DNA of 64,000 bases from Bacteroidaceae bacterium (GTDB lineage: Bacteria > Bacteroidota > Bacteroidia > Bacteroidales > Bacteroidaceae), in contig JAFZWM010000049.1 in the NCBI GenBank assembly GCA_017617315.1, positions 1-64,000 of the forward strand, written 5' to 3'. How positions within the stretch are numbered: position 1 is the first letter of the stretch; every line of letters starts with the position of its first letter. Position numbers and translations under genes: made by a program. Positions 1 through 7,720 of this stretch are shown here, piece by piece. Under the pieces are notes generated by a model, which saw only the letters and a program-made list of their open reading frames with translations, made no database searches and was not told the DNA's origin.

Positions 1-781
1 AACCGAAAATGTTACAAGTTTATCGTACATGTTCAATGATTGTAAATCTCTGACAAGTCTCGATTTAAGTCATTTCAACACTTCAAATGTCAAGTATATG
101 GACAATATGTTCGATGGTTGCATAAACTTGACAAATCTCAACATAAGCAGTTTTAAAACCGACAGCGTTACTAATATGGGCAGTATGTTTTCAGAATGTT
201 GTGCTCTGTCAAACCTTGATTTGAGTCATTTTAATATCTCAAATGTTACAGAAATGTACTGGATGTTCAGTGGTTGCGTCAATTTAGCGAATCTCGATAT
301 CAGTAGCTTTAAGACGGGAAATGTTGTAGACATGCACGGGATGTTTTCAAAATGTCGTTCTCTAACAAGTCTTGATTTAAGTCATTTCGATACTTCCAAA
401 GTAACAGATATTAGGTATATGTTTAGTGGTTGTGTCAATTTAAAAGCTCTTGACATCCGAAGTTTCAATATCGAAAATGTAACAATGGTTGATGAAATGT
501 TTAAGGATTGTAAATCTCTGGTTGGGCTTAATTTGAGTAGTTTTAAGACGGATAAAGTATATGACATGTCGGAGATGTTTTCAGGATGTAGCAGTCTGAC
601 AGCCCTTGACATTAGAGGCTTCAATACCGAGAAAGTTACAAGGATGAATAATATCTTCAAGGGTTGCAGCAACCTAAAATTCGTCACGGTCGGAATGAAA
701 TGGATGATTCAAGACGAAGATGTTGTAGTAGATTTGTTTCCCGACAGTCCGAACGTGAACCTGATACAAGTTTTAAGATGA
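1..781 (+). CDS. BspA-like leucine-rich repeat surface protein (5' end outside window)
   Basis: The reading frame is already open at base 2, before the first ATG at 29, and the residues there continue the repeat pattern, so the gene begins upstream of the window. The visible part is eight or more repeats of 26 residues (78 bp) of the form LDLSHFxTxxVTxMxxMFxGC, the hallmark of the BspA / DUF285 family. These proteins are usually exported to the surface, where they bind host proteins or other bacteria; that role is known for the family, not shown here. The last 35 or so residues leave the repeat and form a cap. Third-codon positions are A/T rich, unlike the next gene, which encodes the same repeat type with G/C-rich codons. 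Confidence 0.88.
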   Translation, partial: TENVTSLSYMFNDCKSLTSLDLSHFNTSNVKYMDNMFDGCINLTNLNISSFKTDSVTNMGSMFSECCALSNLDLSHFNISNVTEMYWMFSGCVNLANLDISSFKTGNVVDMHGMFSKCRSLTSLDLSHFDTSKVTDIRYMFSGCVNLKALDIRSFNIENVTMVDEMFKDCKSLVGLNLSSFKTDKVYDMSEMFSGCSSLTALDIRGFNTEKVTRMNNIFKGCSNLKFVTVGMKWMIQDEDVVVDLFPDSPNVNLIQVLR

Positions 782-832
782 ATTTAAGGCGTAATAATCG
801 GGCGTTAAGTATAAACAGTAATTTCAGAAAGC

Positions 833-2233
833 ATGAAAAATATTAGCGACATTACAAAACTAATACTTGCCATATTTGTGGCGATAATCTCGCAAAGCGC
901 GGTGGCACAAAAGCCGTATGGCATCTTCGACAAGGCAAAAGGAACGCTTACGCTGGGCTATGCAGCCCGATTGCCGAAGGGTGCGGTGGCAATAGACGAG
1001 AAGGCTCTGATGAGCAAGTTCGGCGAGCCGGAAACGCTTGAAAGGGTGGTGATAGACAAGTCGTTCGCCGGCTTCAGACCCAAGACGTGCGCCGAGTGGT
1101 TTATGAACTGCGAAAGTCTGACGGCAATCGAAGGACTGAGATTTCTCAACACCTCGGCAGTAACGAGCATGAGAGCCATGTTCTACCGTTGCCTCAAGCT
1201 CGAAAGCATAGACGTGAGCCACTTCGACACGCGCAACGTAACGGACATGAGCCAGATGTTTTTCTGCTGTGCAAACGTGCTGAGGCTCGAAGTGGCTGGC
1301 TTCAACACACAGAAGACAACCGACATGAGCGAGATGTTCTACGGCTGCGAGAATGTTAAGGCTCTCAATGTGAGCCGTTTCAGTACCGAAAAGGTGAAAA
1401 ACATGACAGGGATGTTTAACGGTTGCACGAGTCTTGCGAGTCTTGATGTGCGCAGTTTCCGCACCGCGATGGTTGAGGATATGAGCAAGATGTTCTGCAA
1501 CTGCGAAAGTCTTGCGAGCCTTGACGTAAGCAGTTTTAGCACGACAAACGTCAAGAATATGCGAATGATGTTTTGCGGTTGTAAGATGCTCAAAACACTC
1601 GACGTGAGCCATTTCGATACATCTAACGTTGAGAATATGAGCGGCTTGTTTGCTGGCTGCGTGGGCTTTGCGAGCATCAACCTAAGCAATTTCAAAACCG
1701 GGAACGTGACCGATATGAGCGGAATGTTCGACAACTGCAAGAATGTGAAGATTCTCGACTTGTCGAAATTCAATACCGAAAAGGTGGAGAATATGCACGA
1801 CATGTTCGAAGGATGCAGCAGTCTTTCGAGCCTCGACATCAGCCATTTCGACACGCGTAGCGTAACAAGTATGCAGACTATGTTTGCCGTATGCCGCAGT
1901 CTGAAGGAACTCGATTTGAGCCACTTCCGTACCGAAAAGTCCGAAGATATGAGTGGTATGTTTAAGGGTTGCGACGCTCTTGAACGCATCAATCTGAACA
2001 GATTCAGCACGGCAAATGTATCGACAATGCAAGCCATGTTCTATGGCTGTAAGAATCTGACAAATATCGACTTGGGCAGTTTCGACACCCGTAAGACTGG
2101 CAGTATGGCAATGATGTTTGGAGAGTGCTCAAAACTAACCACAATCTATGTTGGCAAAAACTGGAAATACGCCAATAAAAAGGCCGAAATGACCGCAGGC
2201 TGTCCAAAGATTAAATGGGTTCAGAGAAAATGA
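833..2233 (+). CDS. BspA-like leucine-rich repeat surface protein
   Basis: Encodes 466 residues. An N-terminal signal peptide (hydrophobic segment about residues 9-22, ending SAVAQ) is followed by a short non-repeat region and about 13 repeats of 26 residues with the SHFDTxNVTDMSxMFxGC pattern of the BspA / DUF285 family. The protein probably forms an extended solenoid on the cell surface with an adhesive role; that is a family inference. It follows the preceding homologue after 51 bp and overlaps the next lipoprotein gene at ATGA, so the three are probably co-transcribed. Codon use is G/C rich, in contrast to the upstream paralogue. Confidence 0.9.
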   Translation: MKNISDITKLILAIFVAIISQSAVAQKPYGIFDKAKGTLTLGYAARLPKGAVAIDEKALMSKFGEPETLERVVIDKSFAGFRPKTCAEWFMNCESLTAIEGLRFLNTSAVTSMRAMFYRCLKLESIDVSHFDTRNVTDMSQMFFCCANVLRLEVAGFNTQKTTDMSEMFYGCENVKALNVSRFSTEKVKNMTGMFNGCTSLASLDVRSFRTAMVEDMSKMFCNCESLASLDVSSFSTTNVKNMRMMFCGCKMLKTLDVSHFDTSNVENMSGLFAGCVGFASINLSNFKTGNVTDMSGMFDNCKNVKILDLSKFNTEKVENMHDMFEGCSSLSSLDISHFDTRSVTSMQTMFAVCRSLKELDLSHFRTEKSEDMSGMFKGCDALERINLNRFSTANVSTMQAMFYGCKNLTNIDLGSFDTRKTGSMAMMFGECSKLTTIYVGKNWKYANKKAEMTAGCPKIKWVQRK

Positions 2234-2586
2234 AAAGTCGTGTTTTGGTGACAGTCGTTTGTGTGTTTCTTGCCTCGTGCTGGAATGAAAAATGCGGTCC
2301 GCCCGAAGGCAAATGGGTTCCCAATGCGCATTGGATAGGTGGACCTGATGGTGGATATTGGTATGAACTGAAGGAAGTGCGAGGCGATACAATGCATTTT
2401 TGCATATACAACGAATGGACGTTAGACAAAGAGGTTGATGCCGATTTTGTTGACGAAAACGGACTTGGCATCTCGCAAGATGAGTTCTGGTTTAATTATA
2501 TCAGTTGTTACGATGGGTATGTTATTCACCTTACACTAGTCTCGGCAGACAGGAATTACACGTTGCGCAATGTAAAAACGTACTGA
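2230..2586 (+). CDS. Small predicted lipoprotein
   Basis: Encodes 118 residues from the ATG at 2230, which overlaps the stop of the BspA-like gene (ATGA); an in-frame ATG 15 bp earlier would put charged residues before the signal. The N-terminus MKSRVLVTVVCVFLASC is a typical lipoprotein signal with lipobox LASC, so the mature protein begins at Cys17 and is probably lipid-anchored. The remainder is rich in Trp, Gly and acidic residues and resembles no family I can name. Overlap with the adhesin gene suggests coupled translation and perhaps a role in its export or display, which is inference only. Confidence 0.72.
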   Translation: MKSRVLVTVVCVFLASCWNEKCGPPEGKWVPNAHWIGGPDGGYWYELKEVRGDTMHFCIYNEWTLDKEVDADFVDENGLGISQDEFWFNYISCYDGYVIHLTLVSADRNYTLRNVKTY

Positions 2587-2606
2587 TTTTTCCGTTTTGC
2601 GACAAT

Positions 2607-2657
2607 GGGAGTTACAAACTCCCGACAGTAAATGCTGCCGAATTGCAAATTCGGCAG
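2607..2657. repeat. Two adjacent inverted repeats between convergent genes
   Basis: Two perfect hairpins lie back to back: GGGAGTT/AACTCCC (2607-2613 and 2617-2623) and CTGCCGAATT/AATTCGGCAG (2635-2644 and 2648-2657, loop GCA). They sit between the convergent lipoprotein and M48 protease genes, so they could end transcription in both directions, though neither is followed by a long T run. A related sequence around CGAATTTGCAATTCG occurs at 36890-36905, also in an intergenic spacer. Confidence 0.5.
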
Positions 2658-2695
2658 AACGGGGGAGCCAAAATTTATTATTTTTCAATGTCCAC

Positions 2696-3670
2696 TTAGA
2701 ACTGTTCAAGAATGCGGATGCGTTCTTTGATATCAGGGTGAGTGCTGAATAGATAGCTAAAACGACCGAGGAAATTCTGTGACAGTTTCTCGGGGTGAAT
2801 GATGAAGAGTTGAGCCACATCTTCACGGTCAATGTTACCAAGAGCAGGGTCTTCGCTTATCTTGCGAAGGGCACTTGCAAGTGCAAGAGGATTGCCACAA
2901 AGTTCCGCACCTCCTGCATCAGCCATGAACTCACGCTTGCGACTGATGGCAAAGCGAGTAAGGAGAGCGAAAAAATAAGCTATAGCACAGCATATGATAG
3001 CTACAACAAACACAATCAACATACCACCATTCTTATTGTTGCGTGAACGGCCACTATGTGACACTATGTCAGCGAGAAAGTTGAGTAGGGTGAAAATGAT
3101 GCCCACAAAGACGATACTTATAATAAGAAGCTTAGTGTCATTATTGCGGATATGGGTAAGTTCATGTGCAATGACACTAGCAAGTTCCTCGTCGTTGAGG
3201 CGGTCGCAGATACCAGTTGTAACAGTTACAGTGTAGGTGTTCTTGTTTATTCCGCTTGCGAAGGCATTGAGCTGAGGGTCGTTGATGACGTTTATCTTAG
3301 GCATGTCCATTCCACCTGCAATGCAGAGGTTCTCCACAATGTTGTAGATACGTGGATTCCTCTTGCGTGTGATAGAACGAGCACCTGTTGCTTTCCGAAT
3401 AATCGACGTGTTAGCGAAATAGGCAATGATAAACCATATACCAACACTTCCGACCACCCAAGGCATGTACTCCAGCCACAATGCATTAGCCTTCATTGAG
3501 CCGAACGTTGCCTGTCCATACTCATCATATCCCGAATTGTGTGAAAATCCAGTGATGAGTGCAAAGAACACCCACAGCATTCCGAGCATGATACAAGGGA
3601 ATGACAAGAGCAGCAATATGCTTTTACGATTGTTTGTATCTATCTGTGATTGTAAACCGACGTACTTCAT
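2696..3670 (-). CDS. M48-family zinc metalloprotease (HtpX-like)
   Basis: Encodes 324 residues from the ATG at 3670, which has GGGAG 11 nt upstream; a GTG four codons earlier is a possible alternative. Two hydrophobic segments precede the catalytic domain, with further membrane segments after it. The zinc site HELTH is at about residues 169-173, with a likely third ligand in the EFMADAGG block near residue 250. This is the M48 / HtpX family of membrane proteases that remove damaged membrane proteins. It follows the LemA gene closely, a pairing common in Bacteroidetes. The exact substrate is unknown. Confidence 0.9.
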   Translation of the reverse strand: MKYVGLQSQIDTNNRKSILLLLSFPCIMLGMLWVFFALITGFSHNSGYDEYGQATFGSMKANALWLEYMPWVVGSVGIWFIIAYFANTSIIRKATGARSITRKRNPRIYNIVENLCIAGGMDMPKINVINDPQLNAFASGINKNTYTVTVTTGICDRLNDEELASVIAHELTHIRNNDTKLLIISIVFVGIIFTLLNFLADIVSHSGRSRNNKNGGMLIVFVVAIICCAIAYFFALLTRFAISRKREFMADAGGAELCGNPLALASALRKISEDPALGNIDREDVAQLFIIHPEKLSQNFLGRFSYLFSTHPDIKERIRILEQF

Positions 3671-3687
3671 CTTTGTTTTCACTCCCT

Positions 3688-4248
3688 TTAAAATTCAATC
3701 TTTGGTGCCGTCTCGACTGCTGCACGTTCGCTTGCGGAAATCTCGTACATTGGTTCCTTCTGGAATCCGAATATACCAGCAAGAAGGTTGTTAGGGAATG
3801 TCTGTACGGAGTTGTTAAGTTCACGGGTAGTTGAGTTGAAGAAACGACGAGTAGCGGCAAGCTTGTTCTCAATATCTGAGAGTTCGCTCTGAAGCTGGAG
3901 GAAGTTCTGGTTTGCCTTCAAGTCTGGATAAGCCTCTACTGAAACCTTGAGACCTGCAAGTGCATTGGTGAGCTGCTGGTCGGCAGCCATCTTGTCGTTG
4001 ATGTTTGTTGCACTCATTGCTGCTGAACGAGCGGCTGTAACCTTCTCAAGAAGCTCCTTCTCATGTGAAGCGTAACCTTTGACTGTGCTTACGAGCTGCG
4101 GTACGAGGTCATAACGCTGTTTGAGCTGAACGTCGATATTAGCGAATGCATTCTCACGATTGTTACGAAGGCGTACAAGTCCGTTGTAGATTGATATTGC
4201 CCAAAGTGCCAAAAGCACTATTACTCCAAGAATAATTAAAAGTGTCAT
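3688..4248 (-). CDS. lemA: LemA family protein
   Basis: Encodes 186 residues, the usual LemA length, from the ATG at 4248; a longer frame to 4296 adds 16 atypical residues. One N-terminal transmembrane helix (MTLLIILGVIVLLALWAIS) is followed by a long helical domain with the characteristic blocks YNGLVRLRNN, QRYDLVPQLVSTVKGY and FNSTTRELN. LemA proteins are membrane-anchored four-helix bundles of unclear function, often encoded beside M48 proteases as here (17 bp apart). A candidate -7 box TATCTTTG lies at 4315-4322 on the minus strand. Confidence 0.93.
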   Translation of the reverse strand: MTLLIILGVIVLLALWAISIYNGLVRLRNNRENAFANIDVQLKQRYDLVPQLVSTVKGYASHEKELLEKVTAARSAAMSATNINDKMAADQQLTNALAGLKVSVEAYPDLKANQNFLQLQSELSDIENKLAATRRFFNSTTRELNNSVQTFPNNLLAGIFGFQKEPMYEISASERAAVETAPKIEF

Positions 4249-4314
4249 AATGTTATTTATTTGGTTAGATGTCAAGTATTGAATTCCAAATGTCAAAATT
4301 TATTATTTCGTAGG

Positions 4315-4322
4315 CAAAGATA
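4315..4322 (-). promoter_or_regulatory. Candidate -7 promoter box for lemA-M48 operon
   Basis: Read on the minus strand this is TATCTTTG, matching the Bacteroidetes -7 consensus TAnnTTTG, about 67 nt upstream of the lemA start. Confidence 0.5.
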
Positions 4323-4399
4323 AACGTATTATTTATGTTTTGGTTGTTCTTTGCAATGTTTTTGAAAGTTAAATTTTGAATTCTCGAAATTTCTCCCAA

Positions 4400-4549
4400 C
4401 CCATAGATGCCCTTCATAAGATTTTAGGCGAACCACCATAGAACCTTTTGGCTATCCTTTGAATAGCTTCCATGTACCTTTCAGCTTGCTTGGATGTACC
4501 TTGGACGTATCTTGGACGTACCTTGCCGCTATTTTGTATTTACCAAAAG
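4400..4549 (-). repeat. Dispersed 11-bp-period element, inverted copy
   Basis: Read on the minus strand, the 19-bp core CTTTTGGTAAATACAAAAT (4531-4549) is followed by tandem units of 11 bp: AAGGTACGTCC, AAGATACGTCC, AAGGTACATCC, AAGCAAGCTGA, AAGGTACATGG, then weaker units. The same core and the same 11-bp spacing occur at 25.3-25.9 kb on the plus strand. Eleven is not a multiple of three and no gene is visible here. Confidence 0.7.
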
Positions 4550-4599
4550 AACAATTCATGTCATAATTATTCTTTATAAATCCTCAACGATTACGAAGA

Positions 4600-4708
4600 C
4601 AATTATGAATTGTTAATTGTCAACTGTGAGTTGTCAATTATCTCAGTTTTTTCAATTGTCAACTTTCTCTAAGTCCATTGTCAATTGTGAATTGTCAATT
4701 CTCAATTC
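4600..4708. repeat. AT-rich degenerate AATTGACAATT repeats
   Basis: Multiple overlapping copies of CAATTGTCAATT-like and AGTTGTCAATT-like words fill the spacer beside the 11-bp element. On the minus strand, AGAGAAAGTTGACAATTG here matches AGAGAAAGTTGAAAATTC at about 25209 on the plus strand, in the same relative order to the 11-bp element, so this block and the core/array block seem to form one composite dispersed element. The whole gap 4249-4708 holds no gene that I can see. Confidence 0.55.
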
Positions 4709-5995
4709 TCAAGTGTATATAATCGTCGAAATCTTGTCGTCGGCAAAGACTTCTTGTGCTACCGCCTGAAGCGTTTCGGCGGTTAGGTTGTCTATGCGCT
4801 TGAAGAGTTTTGTCTGACTCTCGAACTTGCCATAGTGAAGGAAACATTTTGCTGCGCTCAGAATGGTGTTCTCAAAGTTGTCGGCAGCAACGCCTATCTC
4901 GCCCTTTATCTGCCTCTTTGCCGATGCCAGAACGGCGGCAGACAGAGGCTTGTTGCACAGTTTCTGCAACTCGTTCTTAACCAGGCGGATGCACTTTTTG
5001 TAGTCATGCTCGTCGCAGCCGAAATAAATGCAGAATGCGCCCGTGTCGGTGTAGCTTGTAATGTTGCTCTCAACGCTGTAAACAAGTCCGCGCTTCTCTC
5101 TAAGGCTGATGTTAAGGCGCGAGTTCATGCCCGGGCCTCCTAAAATGTCGTTGAGCAGATACAGAGCCGTGCGCTTCTCGTCGTAGGCATCGAATCCGCG
5201 TCCGCCAATCATCACATGAGCCTGGTGCGTGTCCTTGTCAATCATCGTGTTTTCGGCGCGGTAGGGCAGAGGTTTGTTGCGCCTTTGGGCAGAGCGCGCC
5301 TTCAGATAGTCGCTCTGCTGTTCAAGAGTCATGCCGTACATAGCATGGTTCTCAGTCTGGTTGCCATATCCTCCCATGTACTTCTGCGCCAGCTTAACCA
5401 CCTTGTCGAAATCAACATCGCCGCGCACAAAGAAAACCATGTTGTCGGGTGTGTAGAAACGCTTTGTCCATCGCATCGCGTCGACCGTGTTGTACTGCTT
5501 CAGCAGAGCCTCGTCGCCAAGGATGTTGCGCCCCAGCGGATGGTTCTGGAATATAAGGTTCTCGAAATCGTCGAAAATCAGTTCCGAGGGCGAGTCCTTG
5601 TAGCTGTCAATCTCGTCGAGAATCACCTCAACCTCTTTGTCAATCTCGCTCTGCGGAAACACACTGTTGAACACAATGTCGGCAATAAGCTCGGTGGCGC
5701 GTGCCAGATGCTCCTTCAGGATGGCGGCATACACCACCGTCTCTTCCTTGTTTGTATAGGCGTTGAGGTCGCCGCCCACCGTCTCCAAACGGTTTATTAT
5801 GTGCCATGATTTGCGGTGCGTAGTGCCCTTGAACACCATGTGCTCGCAGAAGTGAGCAATTCCGCTCTCCTCGGGCATCTCGTCGCGCGTTCCGGCATCT
5901 ATTGCCAGTCCGCAGTAAACCACGTTTGTCGATGATGGAGTGTGTATTATACGCAGTCCGTTCGGAAGCGTGTAAGTACTGTATGTTGTATCCAT
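4709..5995 (-). CDS. M16-family zinc peptidase
   Basis: Encodes 428 residues with no signal peptide. The inverted zinc motif HFCEH (His48, Glu51, His52) and the downstream acidic block EVILDEIDSYKDSP give the metal ligands and catalytic Glu typical of the M16 family (pitrilysin / processing peptidase type). The C-terminal half is the non-catalytic M16 domain, with the family marker GGPGMNSRLNISLREKRGLVYSV. Such proteins probably degrade peptides in the cytoplasm or periplasm; the substrate is unknown. The gene is divergent from the LOG-family gene, sharing an 88-bp promoter region. Confidence 0.92.
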   Translation of the reverse strand: MDTTYSTYTLPNGLRIIHTPSSTNVVYCGLAIDAGTRDEMPEESGIAHFCEHMVFKGTTHRKSWHIINRLETVGGDLNAYTNKEETVVYAAILKEHLARATELIADIVFNSVFPQSEIDKEVEVILDEIDSYKDSPSELIFDDFENLIFQNHPLGRNILGDEALLKQYNTVDAMRWTKRFYTPDNMVFFVRGDVDFDKVVKLAQKYMGGYGNQTENHAMYGMTLEQQSDYLKARSAQRRNKPLPYRAENTMIDKDTHQAHVMIGGRGFDAYDEKRTALYLLNDILGGPGMNSRLNISLREKRGLVYSVESNITSYTDTGAFCIYFGCDEHDYKKCIRLVKNELQKLCNKPLSAAVLASAKRQIKGEIGVAADNFENTILSAAKCFLHYGKFESQTKLFKRIDNLTAETLQAVAQEVFADDKISTIIYT

Positions 5996-6018
5996 TAAAT
6001 GTGCTCAAAAAAACTTTG

Positions 6019-6026
6019 CAAAGGTA
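6019..6026 (-). promoter_or_regulatory. Candidate -7 box for the M16 peptidase gene
   Basis: Minus-strand TACCTTTG matches TAnnTTTG and lies 23 nt upstream of the peptidase start codon. Confidence 0.5.
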
Positions 6027-6048
6027 CTAAGATATTTGATATTTTTTT

Positions 6049-6079
6049 ATTGAAATACCGAAAAAAATATTTATGTTTG
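6049..6079 (+). promoter_or_regulatory. Candidate promoter of the LOG-family gene
   Basis: ATTG (6049-6052, one mismatch to the -33 TTTG) is followed after 19 nt by TATGTTTG (6072-6079), a match to TAnnTTTG. The start codon follows only 4 nt after the box, so the transcript may be leaderless. Confidence 0.5.
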
Positions 6080-6083
6080 CGGA

Positions 6084-6620
6084 ATGGAAAGAATAGGAGT
6101 TTACTGTTCATCTTCGGTAAAGATTGACAAGAAATACTTTGATGCCGCGCAGCAGTTGGGCGAGTGGATAGGCCGTAACGGCAAGTGGCTTGTGTACGGC
6201 GGAAGCGACAGAGGTACGATGGGAACGCTGGCAACGGCGGCCAAACAAAGCGGCGGCAGGGTGATGGGCGTAGTGCCTACGGCTCTTGAAGACATGGGCA
6301 TCGTGAGCGATATGCTCGACGTTAATTTCCGCTGCGAGAATCTGAGCGACCGCAAGGACATCATGATTCAGGAGAGCGACATTCTGGTGGCGCTGCCCGG
6401 AGGAATAGGCACCATCGACGAGGTGTTCACAACCGTGGTGGCCCGTTCGCTCAACTATCACACCAAGATGACGGTGCTCTACAATCTCGACGGCTTCTGG
6501 GACTCGCTCATACGCCTTCTCGACGATGTTCGCGACAGAGGCTTTGCCAACTGCCAGTACGACAGTCTTTTCGTGGTGGCAAACAACTTTGAAGAACTGA
6601 CAGACATTCTGTCAAGATAA
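6084..6620 (+). CDS. LOG-family Rossmann-fold protein
   Basis: Encodes 178 residues. The family signature PGGIGTIDE is at residues 105-113, preceded by the DRKDIM block that usually carries the Arg-Lys part of the active site. LOG proteins are nucleoside 5'-monophosphate phosphoribohydrolases, first described in cytokinin activation; many bacterial members have unproven roles in nucleotide metabolism. It is cytoplasmic, with no signal peptide. It is transcribed away from the M16 peptidase gene and is followed by a lipoprotein gene after 47 bp. It is unlikely to belong to the defence module downstream, although both encode members of the broad SLOG fold. Confidence 0.9.
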   Translation: MERIGVYCSSSVKIDKKYFDAAQQLGEWIGRNGKWLVYGGSDRGTMGTLATAAKQSGGRVMGVVPTALEDMGIVSDMLDVNFRCENLSDRKDIMIQESDILVALPGGIGTIDEVFTTVVARSLNYHTKMTVLYNLDGFWDSLIRLLDDVRDRGFANCQYDSLFVVANNFEELTDILSR

Positions 6621-6667
6621 ACAGAATATTATTAACTTGTTAAACTGACAAAAAAAGAAGTATTGGA

Positions 6668-7177
6668 ATGAAAAAAATGATTTTAACAGCCGCTACTCTG
6701 GCTATACTTTGCTCTTGTGGTGGACAGAAGACCGAGGCTGGCGATGCACAGGACTCACTCGTAGAGGTTACTCCGGAAAATCCGGACGAACTGCTTGACA
6801 CAGCTAAGGTTGAGACCCTCACACCAGAGGAGACAAAGGTGGAGATGGAAAAGATTCAGGCTAAGGTTGAAAGCGGCGAGGCTACTGAACAGGAAAAGAC
6901 CTTGTGGGAGAAGCTGAAGGCACGCTACAACGATGCCAAGGCTGCAAGCGGCAAGAACGACGCGGCTGGCGTAACAGGCGCAGCATCGGGCGCAGTAAAC
7001 GATGTGTCTAAGGCTGTTGGCAAGGACGGCGCAGTAAACAAGAAGGCCGAAGAGGTTAACACCAAGGTTCAGGAAACCCAGCAAAAGGTGAACGAGACTA
7101 AGGAGGCTGCCAAGACAACCGTAAACAACGTGAAGGAAGCAGCCAATGCCTTCAAGAACTTGGGCAAGAAAGAATAA
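6668..7177 (+). CDS. Predicted lipoprotein with helical, Lys/Glu-rich body
   Basis: Encodes 169 residues. The N-terminus ends in the lipobox LCSC, so the mature protein should be lipid-anchored at about Cys17. After an acidic stretch (residues 20-60) the chain is almost entirely charged or Ala-rich helix (VNTKVQETQQKVNETKEAAK type), suggesting a coiled coil or an amphipathic helix like LEA/apolipophorin-type proteins. I do not recognise a named family. A strong hairpin terminator follows. Confidence 0.75.
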   Translation: MKKMILTAATLAILCSCGGQKTEAGDAQDSLVEVTPENPDELLDTAKVETLTPEETKVEMEKIQAKVESGEATEQEKTLWEKLKARYNDAKAASGKNDAAGVTGAASGAVNDVSKAVGKDGAVNKKAEEVNTKVQETQQKVNETKEAAKTTVNNVKEAANAFKNLGKKE

Positions 7178-7200
7178 TCCTTAATTATAACAGAAAATAA

Positions 7201-7234
7201 ACCAGTGGGGCAATTTTTTGCCTCACTGGTTTTT
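7201..7234. terminator. Hairpin terminator between convergent genes
   Basis: Arms ACCAGTGGGGCAA (7201-7213) and TTGCCTCACTGGT (7218-7230) pair over 13 bp with one G-U pair, followed by TTTTT on the plus strand. It ends the lipoprotein gene and lies 24 bp past the end of the minus-strand DprA-like gene, so it may serve both. Confidence 0.8.
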
Positions 7235-7257
7235 GTTTTCGGGGGGGGAAAATATAG

Positions 7258-7719
7258 TCAATTTAACTCGTTGAAAATAAGACATTGCTTATTTTGTGTT
7301 TTCTGAAATAGTGGAAATAACGAACTATTGTTTGATACAAAACCGAAGGTGAGGTGAGAGGCGGTGTTGCAGATGTATTCATTGCAACGGAGGGCGGAGG
7401 CTTTGGTAATCCGCTGTTGGTTGGATATGGACACAATGAGTAGGCGGTTGGTGTCGAGTGCGTTTTTCAGTTTGTCGGGGATGTCCTTGTATATGCGTCT
7501 GCCAAGTACAAGGATTATGGGACATGTGCCTCGGAGCAGTATGTCCAGCACGGCATTCTCCATCTCACTATGAAAGGTGCTCATGACAGGTGTGCTGCCA
7601 TGAGCCATACTTGATGCCCAGTCAAGGCATGGTAGTATCGCACTACTCTTTGTACATCTGGAGCAGAGGAATCCATGCGTTGACTGGGATAATAGAGATG
7701 TGTTGCCTAATGTGTCCAT
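7258..7719 (-). CDS. DprA/Smf-like Rossmann (SLOG-fold) protein
   Basis: Encodes 153 residues from the ATG at 7719, one base after the methyltransferase stop and with GGAGGTGA about 8 nt upstream inside that gene, so translation is probably coupled. The chain follows the order of the DprA/Smf nucleotide-binding core: FLCSR, then STPVMSTFHSEMENAVLDIL, then CPIILVLGRRIYKDIP. It is much shorter than full DprA and lacks the SAM-like and winged-helix domains. DprA protects incoming single-stranded DNA, but short SLOG proteins also act in anti-phage systems as nucleotide sensors or enzymes. Its position as the last gene of a helicase-methyltransferase operon suggests a defence role, which is inference. 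Confidence 0.7.
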   Translation of the reverse strand: MDTLGNTSLLSQSTHGFLCSRCTKSSAILPCLDWASSMAHGSTPVMSTFHSEMENAVLDILLRGTCPIILVLGRRIYKDIPDKLKNALDTNRLLIVSISNQQRITKASALRCNEYICNTASHLTFGFVSNNSSLFPLFQKTQNKQCLIFNELN

Positions 7720-7720
7720 T

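Noticed and set aside
6084..7719. LOG-family and DprA-like proteins as one SLOG signalling system
   Set aside because: They are on opposite strands, separated by a lipoprotein gene and a terminator, and the LOG gene has its own promoter; only the DprA-like gene is linked to the defence operon.
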